A DNA stretch of 64,000 nt from Pseudomonas sp. PB106. Lineage in GTDB: Bacteria > Pseudomonadota > Gammaproteobacteria > Pseudomonadales > Pseudomonadaceae. The notes under the pieces were generated by a model. The model made no database searches, was not told where the DNA came from, and was given only the letters and a program-made list of their open reading frames with translations. Within the stretch, counting starts at the first letter, position 1; each line of letters starts with the position of its first letter. The translations under genes were made by a program, and so were the position numbers. The stretch spans positions 1-64,000 of the forward strand of contig NZ_RWIM01000052.1 in NCBI RefSeq assembly GCF_009764645.1, written 5' to 3'. Positions 8,175 through 14,644 of the stretch are shown one piece after another.

Positions 8175-9728
8175 TCAACAGCGCCAGGCTTTTTTCAACT
8201 TCCCGAGCGCGGCTTGGATCGCCGCCTCGGGCACTGCCGCAAAACCCAGCACCAGACCGGCCCGTTGATCCATCGGCGCGGTCGAGTCTGGCAGCCAATA
8301 ACTGCTCAGCGCGTTGATTTCCACGTCCACGCTGTGCGCCTGTTCAATCAATTGCTGCTCGCGGGCCACGCTGTCCACTTTCACCGTCAAGTGCAGCCCG
8401 GCGGAGACGGCGGGCAGGCTGCCGACGCCGGGTAATCCCGCAGGCCAACCCTCCATCAAGGCATTGCGCCGACTGAGTGCCGCGCGACGCATGCGGCGGA
8501 TGTGCCGCTGGAAATGCCCGGCGGCCATGAACTCCGCCATCACCGCTTGCGTACTGACCTCCGAATGCCGGACATCGACGGCCCGCCGTTGTGCAAAGGC
8601 ATCGACCAACCCCGGTGGCAACACCAGATAGCCGAGGCGCAACGCCGGGAAGGCAATCTTGCCGAAGGTGCCGACGTACAGCACCCGCCCCTGCCGATCG
8701 AGCGCCGCCAACGGCGCCAAGGGTGCGCCGCTGTAACGGTACTCGCCGTCGTAATCGTCTTCGACGATCCAGCCTTGGGTGCGCTCGGCCCAGGCGAGCA
8801 ATTCCAGACGCCGGGCCAGGCTCATCACCACCCCGGTGGGGTATTGATGAGACGGCGTGACGTACGCCACTCGACAATCGGTGAGGCCGGCCATTTCGGC
8901 GCAGTCGATCCCTTCGCTGTCGACCGCCACCCCGTGCAACCGCGCACCGGCCACGGCAAATGCATGACCGGCCGCGCGATACCCCGGATTCTCGATTGCC
9001 ACGCCGTCACCCGGCGCCACCAGCAGCTGTGCACAAAGGCTGATGCCCTGCTGTGCGCCACTGGTGATCACAATTTGTTCAGCGGAACACTGCATGCCAC
9101 GCGAACTGCGCAAATACGCCGCGATCATGCCGCGCAATCGGGCATCGCCCGCCGGATCGCCGTAGCACAATTGCTGAAGATCCGGTTTGCGCCAGAAAGC
9201 CGCATTCAGCTTGGCCCAAACCTCAAAAGGAAACAGATCAAACGCCGGAACGCCGACCCGAAAAGCGCGCGGCGGACCACTCGGCGGTGTGGCCAAATGA
9301 TTGTTTTTGATCCGCTCAAAAGTGCCACTGTGGATAACTTTACTGGATGGAATCACAGGTAAATCCAGCCAATTTGTGGGTAAGGCTGTGGGTAAGCCTG
9401 TTGACAACCCTGTGGATACTTTTGTGGATAATTTTTTCTTCGGCGTCAGCGCCTGAGCCAATTGCGCGACATAAGTGCCATCGCCGACTTTGCCTTCGAT
9501 AAACCCTTCGGCGTACAGCTGATCGTAGGCGCGCACCACGCTGTTGCGGGAAATGCCCAGCGCTGCGGCGAGGTCGCGACTGGCCGGCAAACGCGTGCCA
9601 CTGGCCAGACGCCCGTCGAGCACGCGCAGGCGCAACGCCTGATAGAGCTGGCGGCTCAAGCCCTGACGGCGGTCCAGTTCGATACCGGCAGGGTTGAATG
9701 GCATGGACAGCGGTGATGAATCAGGCAT
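8175..9728 (-). CDS. MocR/PdxR-type regulator (GntR HTH fused to aminotransferase fold)
   Basis: This is a 517-residue fusion. Residues ~15-80 are a GntR winged helix ('RLPASRDLAAALGISRNSVV'). Residues ~150-510 are a fold-type I aminotransferase-like domain with 'SGAQQG', 'VEDDYDGEYRY' (PLP-ring Asp) and 'YVGTFGKIAFPALRLGYL', where Lys in GTFGK is the expected Schiff-base residue. Such proteins bind PLP or PLP-amino-acid adducts and usually regulate a divergent gene. Here that is the PaiB-like protein at 9821 and the two acetyltransferases behind it. The linker between the domains is built from five 12-bp repeats (see repeat at 9372-9431), which is unusual. Its stop is adjacent to the convergent giant gene. 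Confidence 0.9.
   Translation of the reverse strand: MPDSSPLSMPFNPAGIELDRRQGLSRQLYQALRLRVLDGRLASGTRLPASRDLAAALGISRNSVVRAYDQLYAEGFIEGKVGDGTYVAQLAQALTPKKKLSTKVSTGLSTGLPTALPTNWLDLPVIPSSKVIHSGTFERIKNNHLATPPSGPPRAFRVGVPAFDLFPFEVWAKLNAAFWRKPDLQQLCYGDPAGDARLRGMIAAYLRSSRGMQCSAEQIVITSGAQQGISLCAQLLVAPGDGVAIENPGYRAAGHAFAVAGARLHGVAVDSEGIDCAEMAGLTDCRVAYVTPSHQYPTGVVMSLARRLELLAWAERTQGWIVEDDYDGEYRYSGAPLAPLAALDRQGRVLYVGTFGKIAFPALRLGYLVLPPGLVDAFAQRRAVDVRHSEVSTQAVMAEFMAAGHFQRHIRRMRRAALSRRNALMEGWPAGLPGVGSLPAVSAGLHLTVKVDSVAREQQLIEQAHSVDVEINALSSYWLPDSTAPMDQRAGLVLGFAAVPEAAIQAALGKLKKAWRC
9372..9431 (-). repeat. Five 12-bp tandem repeats carrying DnaA-box-like nonamers
   Basis: On the minus strand the five units begin TTATCCACA, GTATCCACA, TTGTCAACA, TTACCCACA and TTACCCACA. 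They encode a four-residue repeat [LV]-[SP]-T-[KGAN] in the MocR linker. The first nonamer is identical to the canonical DnaA box, and another perfect copy lies at 9329-9337. This is visible directly. Any DnaA binding is inference. Confidence 0.75.
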
Positions 9729-9745
9729 GACAATGGACCTATGAA

Positions 9746-9778
9746 ATTGGTCATCAATGGCTCTTACAACAGACCAAT
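9746..9778. promoter_or_regulatory. Candidate MocR operator in the divergent promoter
   Basis: ATTGGTC (9746-9752) and its inverse GACCAAT (9772-9778) flank 19 bases between the MocR gene and the PaiB-like gene. A further GGACC copy is at 9735. Repeated half-sites in the divergent region are typical of MocR regulators. Assignment to this protein is inferred from position. Confidence 0.5.
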
Positions 9779-9820
9779 AGCCTGCCTACGATGCAGGCAT
9801 TCGCCAAGGAAAATCTGTCC

Positions 9821-10444
9821 ATGTACACGCCCCGCGCCTTCGCCATCGAAGAACTGTCCCAACTGCACGAACTGATCCTCGCCACCCGCCTCGCCATTCT
9901 TGTGACCCACGGCGAAAACGGTCTGCAAGCCAGCCATGTGCCAGTGCTGCTGCATTGCGAACAAGGCGAATACGGCACGTTGTACGGACACTTGGCCCGG
10001 GCCAATCCACAGTGGAAAGACCTGCGCGACGGCGCCGAAGCCATGCTGATTTTTGCCGGCGCCGACGCCTACGTCAGTCCGGGCTTTTATCCGAGCAAGG
10101 CCGAGCACGGCAAAGTCGTGCCGACCTGGAACTACATCGCCGTGCACGCCTACGGCCACGCTGAAACCTTCAGCGATGGCGGGCGCTTGCTCGATATCGT
10201 CAGCACCCTGACCGACCGTCATGAAGCCGGCCGCGCCCAGCCGTGGGCAGTGGCCGACGCCCCCGCCGATTACATCGACGGCATGCTCAAGGCGATTGTC
10301 GGTTTTGCCATTCCCATCGACCGTCTCGAAGGCAAGCGCAAGCTCAGCCAGAACCGCAGCGCCGAAGACATTGCCGGCGTGCGCGAAGGCCTGGCCGCCA
10401 GCCCCGAGATCAACGACCAAACCCTCGCCCAATTGATGCGCTAA
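9821..10444 (+). CDS. FMN-binding PaiB-like protein
   Basis: This 207-residue protein belongs to the PaiB/'negative transcriptional regulator' group of split-barrel flavin-binding proteins related to pyridoxamine phosphate oxidase. Family features seen are the N terminus 'MYTPRAFAIEELSQLHELI', the central 'YGHLARANPQWKDL', and 'VVPTWNYIAVHAYGHAE'. The role is uncertain: B. subtilis PaiB affects protease genes, and other members may bind FMN or polyamines. The ATG at 9821 is chosen because AAGGA lies 10 bases upstream. It begins a three-gene run with two acetyltransferases (10-12 base gaps) and is divergent from the MocR regulator, its likely controller. In Bacillus paiB also pairs with an acetyltransferase gene, paiA. 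Confidence 0.85.
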   Translation: MYTPRAFAIEELSQLHELILATRLAILVTHGENGLQASHVPVLLHCEQGEYGTLYGHLARANPQWKDLRDGAEAMLIFAGADAYVSPGFYPSKAEHGKVVPTWNYIAVHAYGHAETFSDGGRLLDIVSTLTDRHEAGRAQPWAVADAPADYIDGMLKAIVGFAIPIDRLEGKRKLSQNRSAEDIAGVREGLAASPEINDQTLAQLMR

Positions 10445-10454
10445 GGAAATCATC

Positions 10455-10901
10455 ATGAGTCAGATCGACATTCGCCAGGTCAGCGCCGCCGACCGCGACG
10501 CGTGGCTGCCGCTGTGGCAGGCGTACCTGCGTTTCTACAACACTGAATTGCCAGACGCCGTGACCGACAGCACCTGGCAGCGCTTTCTCGACACGAACGA
10601 ACCGACTCACGCGGCACTGGCGTGGGCCGACGGTAAGGCGGTGGGCATGGTGCATTACATCTACCACCGCTCGAACTGGAGCATCGAAAACTCCTGCTAC
10701 CTGCAAGATTTGCTGGTCACTCCAGCGACTCGCGGCACCGGCGTCGGCCGCCTGCTGATCGAACACGTCTACGCCACGGCCAAGGCTGACGGTTGCTGCA
10801 AAGTCCACTGGCTGACCCACGAAACCAACGCCACTGCGATCCAGCTCTACGAGCGCATCGCCGAACGCCCGGGCTTCATCCAGTTTCGCAAAGCCCTTTA
10901 A
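10455..10901 (+). CDS. GNAT family N-acetyltransferase
   Basis: This is a small 148-residue acetyltransferase. The acetyl-CoA pyrophosphate-binding motif is 'VTPATRGTGVGRLLIE' (residues ~90-105), and the protein ends 'ERIAERPGFIQFRKAL', typical of single-domain GNATs. AAGGA precedes the ATG by eight bases. It is transcribed with the PaiB-like gene and a second GNAT. The substrate is not evident, but amines or amino acids are plausible given the MocR-linked context. Confidence 0.88.
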   Translation: MSQIDIRQVSAADRDAWLPLWQAYLRFYNTELPDAVTDSTWQRFLDTNEPTHAALAWADGKAVGMVHYIYHRSNWSIENSCYLQDLLVTPATRGTGVGRLLIEHVYATAKADGCCKVHWLTHETNATAIQLYERIAERPGFIQFRKAL

Positions 10902-10913
10902 GGAGACGCGTAC

Positions 10914-11585
10914 ATGACCGCTTCACTCGCTGACTGGAAAGGCGTCCCCGCCCCTACCGCTACCCTGATCGAAGGCCGCTTCATCCGCTTGGAACGACTC
11001 GACCCGGCGCGTCACGGCGACCAGTTGTTCGCCGCCCTCGAAGGCCCCGGCGCCGACCCGAAACTCTGGGATTATTTGCCCTACGGTCCGTTCCCGGAAC
11101 GCAGCGTTTTCGACGCTTGGTTGAACAACCACGCGGCCGCCAGCGACCCGTACTTTTTCAGCGTCATCGACCGCGCGACCAATCAGGTACAGGGCATCCT
11201 CAGCCTGATGTCGATTGTCCCAGCGCAGGGCCGCATCGAAATCGGCCACGTTACCTTCGGCGCACCGATGCAGCGCTCGCCGAAAAGTACCGAAGCGGTG
11301 TACCTGCTGGCCAAGCATTCCTTCGACCTCGGCTACCGCCGCCTCGAATGGAAATGCAACAACGGCAACGCCCGCTCCAAATACGCTGCCGAACGTCTGG
11401 GCTTCAGCTTCGAAGGTGTGTTCCGCCAGCACATGGTGGTCAAAGGGCAGAATCGTGATACCGCGTGGTACTCAATTCTGGATTCGGAATGGCCAGCGAT
11501 TGGTGCCGGGTTCAAGCGTTGGTTGAGCGATGAAAACCAGACGCCGGATGGACAGGTGAAAGGATTGGTTGAGTGCCGTAGTTAA
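10914..11585 (+). CDS. RimJ/RimL-like GNAT acetyltransferase
   Basis: This is a 223-residue protein of the larger RimL-type GNAT subgroup. Visible family signatures are 'IEGRFIRLERLDPARHGDQL' near the N terminus, a central beta-strand region 'RIEIGHVTFGAPMQRSPK', and the conserved 'WKCNNGNARSKYAAERLGF' in the C-terminal half. GGAG sits about 9 bases ahead of the ATG. It is the last gene of the MocR-linked run and is followed by a bidirectional hairpin. Despite the RimL resemblance, many members act on small molecules, so no substrate is proposed. Confidence 0.87.
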   Translation: MTASLADWKGVPAPTATLIEGRFIRLERLDPARHGDQLFAALEGPGADPKLWDYLPYGPFPERSVFDAWLNNHAAASDPYFFSVIDRATNQVQGILSLMSIVPAQGRIEIGHVTFGAPMQRSPKSTEAVYLLAKHSFDLGYRRLEWKCNNGNARSKYAAERLGFSFEGVFRQHMVVKGQNRDTAWYSILDSEWPAIGAGFKRWLSDENQTPDGQVKGLVECRS

Positions 11586-11594
11586 GGCACAAAG

Positions 11595-11627
11595 CAAAAG
11601 ATCGCGGCCCCAAGCTGCGATCTTTTG
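11595..11627. terminator. Bidirectional hairpin between convergent genes
   Basis: CAAAAGATCGC (11595-11605) pairs with GCGATCTTTTG (11617-11627) across an 11-base loop, with A- and T-runs at the ends. It can terminate both the acetyltransferase run and the convergent methyltransferase gene. Confidence 0.75.
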
Positions 11628-11636
11628 ATCTGTTTT

Positions 11637-12551
11637 TCACCCCAGCTTTTGCGCCAGCACCGCAATGTGTTCCGGCCCGATCCCGCAGCAACCACCCAAA
11701 TGGCTGGCGCCGCGCTGCTGCCAATCAATCGCCCAGTGCAAGTAACCCGGTGGATCAAGATCCTCGCGCAAGGGATCGAGACCATCATTGGCGGTAGCCT
11801 CTTTTGGCTGTGGCGGAAACGCATTGGCGTAAGCGCCAATATGAATCTTCGTCCCCAGACGCTCGAAGGTTTCACGTGCAGCATCAATCGCCGCACCGAT
11901 CACTTCCGGCTGACTGCAATTGAACAGCAAGGTCTCGACACCCAACTCAGCCGCAACGGCAGCCGCTTCAGCGACTGTCTCACCGGAGCGCAAACGCGGC
12001 ACTTCATCGGTGTCTTCATCCTTCAAGGTGAACGACAACCAGAACGGTTTGCCATCCTTCGGCAAACCGGCGTGGATGGCTCGCGCTTCGATGATCGAAC
12101 TCTGGGTTTCCGCCAGCCACAGATCAACGTGCGGTGCCAGGCCATTGACCAAGGGTTTCAGCAACTCAGTCACTCGGTCGGCGTTGAACAGATCCGGACG
12201 ATAGGAGCCAAACAGCGGCGGCAATGACCCGGCGACACGCACTGACTTCCCCGAAGCCTGCACCGCCCGCCGCGCCAGCTCCCCGGCCAACGCCGCCAAT
12301 GCTTGCCCTTCAGCGGCGAAGCGTTCTTCGCCGATGTGAAAAGGTACGACCGCGTAACTGTTGCTGGTGATCACGTTTGCACCACTGGCGATGTAAGCAG
12401 CGTGCACCGCCTCGACCGCCTGCGGCGCTTCGCTCAGCGCCAGTGCCGACCATTCAGGCTGGCGAAACGGCGCCCCGGCACGTTGCAACTCACGGCCCAT
12501 GCCGCCATCAAGAATTACCGTGTTTGCTGCGCCCATATGCGTTTCACTCAT
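11637..12551 (-). CDS. Homocysteine S-methyltransferase family protein
   Basis: This is a 304-residue zinc-dependent methyltransferase like E. coli MmuM, which transfers a methyl group from S-methylmethionine or a similar donor to homocysteine. The barrel starts with 'VILDGGMGRELQRAG'. The zinc ligands are visible as Cys in 'LLFNCSQPEVI' and the paired Cys of 'GGCCGIGPEHI' near the C terminus. The start is uncertain: ATG codons at 12551 and 12536 and an upstream GTG at 12572 all lack a clear ribosome site. It is divergent from an amino-acid ABC binding protein, which may import the methyl donor or a related amino acid. That last point is inference. Confidence 0.87.
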   Translation of the reverse strand: MSETHMGAANTVILDGGMGRELQRAGAPFRQPEWSALALSEAPQAVEAVHAAYIASGANVITSNSYAVVPFHIGEERFAAEGQALAALAGELARRAVQASGKSVRVAGSLPPLFGSYRPDLFNADRVTELLKPLVNGLAPHVDLWLAETQSSIIEARAIHAGLPKDGKPFWLSFTLKDEDTDEVPRLRSGETVAEAAAVAAELGVETLLFNCSQPEVIGAAIDAARETFERLGTKIHIGAYANAFPPQPKEATANDGLDPLREDLDPPGYLHWAIDWQQRGASHLGGCCGIGPEHIAVLAQKLG

Positions 12552-12647
12552 ATGCTTATGAAAATAACTCACTATCAGAGTCGTTCTTATAACTATTTAA
12601 TACGCACCAATCGGTTAATCACAACCTATTTTTTTCAGGAAACGACT

Positions 12648-13469
12648 GTGAAACTGCAACCGCTACTGGCCTTGGGCCTGACGATTCTGGCTGCCTCCAC
12701 CCAAGCCTTCGGCGGCGCGACGCTGGATCGCGTCGAGCAGAAAAAGGAGCTGGTCGGCGTGCTGATGGAAAGCTATCCACCGTTCTCGTTTCTCAACGAT
12801 CAGAACCAGCTCGACGGCTTCGACGTCGATGTCGCCAAAGCCGTGGCCGACAAACTCGGCGTCAAGCTGCGCCTCGAAACCCCCTCTTGGGATGTCATCG
12901 CTGCCGGTCGCTGGAGTGGCCGCTACGACATCTGCATCTGCTCGATGACGCCGAGTAAAGCGCGCGCCGAAGTGTTCGATTTCCCGGTGGAGTATTACGC
13001 CTCGCCAGCCGTGATCGTGGTCAACGCCAAGGATGACCGGATCCACGACGCCAAGGACCTGAGCGGCAAGAAAGTCGGCCTCACCAGCGCTTCCAGTTAC
13101 GAAAGCTATCTGAACAAGAACCTGGTGATCGAAGGCGCCGAAGACACGCAGTTGCAGTACCCGTTCGAAGATGTGCAGATCGCGCCGTACGATACCGACA
13201 ACGTCGCCTTTCAGGATTTAGGTCTGGGAGCCGGTGTGCGCCTGGATGCAATCCTCACCAACCTCGTCACCGCGCAGCCACGCCTGAACCAAGACAAACG
13301 CTTCAAACTGGCCGGCGCACCGCTGTACTCGGAACCGAACTCAGTGGCCATCGAAAAAGGTGACGCGCAATGGGACGCCAAGGTGCGTGAAGTCTTTGCG
13401 CAACTGAAGCAGGACGGCACCCTCAGCAAGCTGTCGCAAAAATGGATCGGCGCCGATATCAGCCAATGA
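12648..13469 (+). CDS. Amino-acid ABC transporter substrate-binding protein (family 3)
   Basis: This is a 273-residue periplasmic protein. It starts with GTG at 12648, supported by AGGA seven bases upstream, giving a clean signal peptide 'MKLQPLLALGLTILAASTQA'. Type-3 binding-protein signatures follow: 'LVGVLMESYPPFSFLNDQ', 'GFDVDVAKAVADKLGVKL', and 'WDVIAAGRWSGRYDICICSM'. It overlaps the permease gene by ATGA. Ligand is probably a polar amino acid. The permease follows, but no ATP-binding subunit gene is in the vicinity. Confidence 0.88.
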   Translation: MKLQPLLALGLTILAASTQAFGGATLDRVEQKKELVGVLMESYPPFSFLNDQNQLDGFDVDVAKAVADKLGVKLRLETPSWDVIAAGRWSGRYDICICSMTPSKARAEVFDFPVEYYASPAVIVVNAKDDRIHDAKDLSGKKVGLTSASSYESYLNKNLVIEGAEDTQLQYPFEDVQIAPYDTDNVAFQDLGLGAGVRLDAILTNLVTAQPRLNQDKRFKLAGAPLYSEPNSVAIEKGDAQWDAKVREVFAQLKQDGTLSKLSQKWIGADISQ

Positions 13470-14302
13470 CTTCTTTCCCGACACCTCCACAGCCACCGCA
13501 ACCGGTGGCTGAATCTCGCCTGCAACGGATGTTCGGTTTTCGTACGCGGCTGTACCTGACCTGGGCAGCACTGTTCTGTCTGTTCGCCGGGTTCTTCCTG
13601 AGCTTCGACCTGAAGTTCTCGATCATCCTCGACAAACTGCCCAATCTGGTCGGCTTGCACTTGGCGCCCAACGGCTTTCTGCAAGGTGCGGCGCTGACGC
13701 TGTTCCTCTGCGCGTGCTCGATTGTTGCCTCGTCGTTGCTGGGCTTCATCACGGCATTGGCACGCCTGTCGAAAAGCGCCGTGGCGTTCGGCATCGCCAG
13801 TTTTTACACCTCGTTTTTTCGCGGTACGCCGCTGCTTATCCAGATCCTGCTGATCTACCTGGGCTTGCCGCAATTGGGCATCGTGCCGGGAGCCATCGTC
13901 GCAGGCATCATTGCCTTGTCATTGAACTACGGCGCCTACCTCAGCGAGATTTTCCGCGCCGGCATTCTCGGGGTCGACTATGGCCAACGCGAAGCATCGC
14001 TGGCATTGGGCATGCGCGATACCGTGATTTTCTGGCGCATCACCCTGCCGCAAGCCATGCGCACGATCATCCCGCCGACGACCAACCAATTCATCTCGAT
14101 GCTCAAGGACTCGTCACTGATTTCGGTGATGGGTGTCTGGGAAGTGATGTTTCTCGCGCAGTCATATGGGCGATCGAGCTATCGCTACATCGAAATGCTG
14201 ACGACGGCTGCAATCATTTACTGGCTGATGTCGATCGGGCTGGAGTTGATTCAGGCGCGGATGGAGCGGCATTACGGCAAGGCTTATGTGCGGCGTAGCT
14301 AG
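13466..14302 (+). CDS. Amino-acid ABC transporter permease (HisM/GlnP family)
   Basis: This is a 278-residue inner-membrane permease with about five transmembrane segments. The segment 'RGTPLLIQILLIYLGLPQLG' is characteristic of polar amino-acid permeases, and the EAA loop reads 'REASLALGMRDTVIFWRITLPQAMRTIIPP'-like (residues ~175-205). The ATG overlaps the stop of the binding protein, so the two are coupled. No ATPase gene follows, only a frameshifted regulator on the other strand, so energising must come from a shared ATPase elsewhere. Confidence 0.88.
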   Translation: MTSFPTPPQPPQPVAESRLQRMFGFRTRLYLTWAALFCLFAGFFLSFDLKFSIILDKLPNLVGLHLAPNGFLQGAALTLFLCACSIVASSLLGFITALARLSKSAVAFGIASFYTSFFRGTPLLIQILLIYLGLPQLGIVPGAIVAGIIALSLNYGAYLSEIFRAGILGVDYGQREASLALGMRDTVIFWRITLPQAMRTIIPPTTNQFISMLKDSSLISVMGVWEVMFLAQSYGRSSYRYIEMLTTAAIIYWLMSIGLELIQARMERHYGKAYVRRS

Positions 14303-14334
14303 GGTAATCGGTACGTTAAACGGGACATTGGGGT

Positions 14335-14585
14335 TTAAGTGAGATCTCGGCGGATCCGCACCACGCCCATTTTCAGTCCAAACGGACGAAACACCGCATT
14401 CAACGATTTGAGTGTCTGATTGCCTTCGCCATGTTCGATATGCACCAGTGTGCGCACCGAGATTTTGCACATCTTCGCAAACTGCGTCTGGTGCAAACCG
14501 GTCACCTCCACGCGTAGGCGGCGAACGGCTTCACCGATCTGGATCCTCTGAATGCAAAATAATGCAATTCATCTTCCGACATCAT
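14335..14585 (-). pseudogene. Frameshifted small XRE-type DNA-binding protein
   Basis: The minus strand reads MSEDELHYFA from the ATG at 14582 (an adjacent ATG is at 14585, with GAGGGG upstream). It then continues only after a -1 shift near 14548-14553 as 'QRIQIGEAVRRLR', 'GLHQTQFAKMCKISVRTLVH' and 'IEHGEGNQTLKSLNAVF', ending at a TAA at 14335. That is a complete helix-turn-helix of about 83 residues, and one missing base splits it. It could be a true pseudogene, a programmed shift or a sequencing error. It sits directly upstream of, and divergent from, the first autotransporter. Confidence 0.7.
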
Positions 14586-14644
14586 TCTGTAAAAACCCCT
14601 CGCTATACAGGACGGCCCGCTTATAACAAAAAGGCCCTCCGCCC

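Noticed and set aside
9329..9431. Replication origin suggested by DnaA-box-like sequences
   Set aside because: There is no AT-rich unwinding region and no dnaA, rpmH or parAB neighbours. The motifs lie inside a coding repeat.
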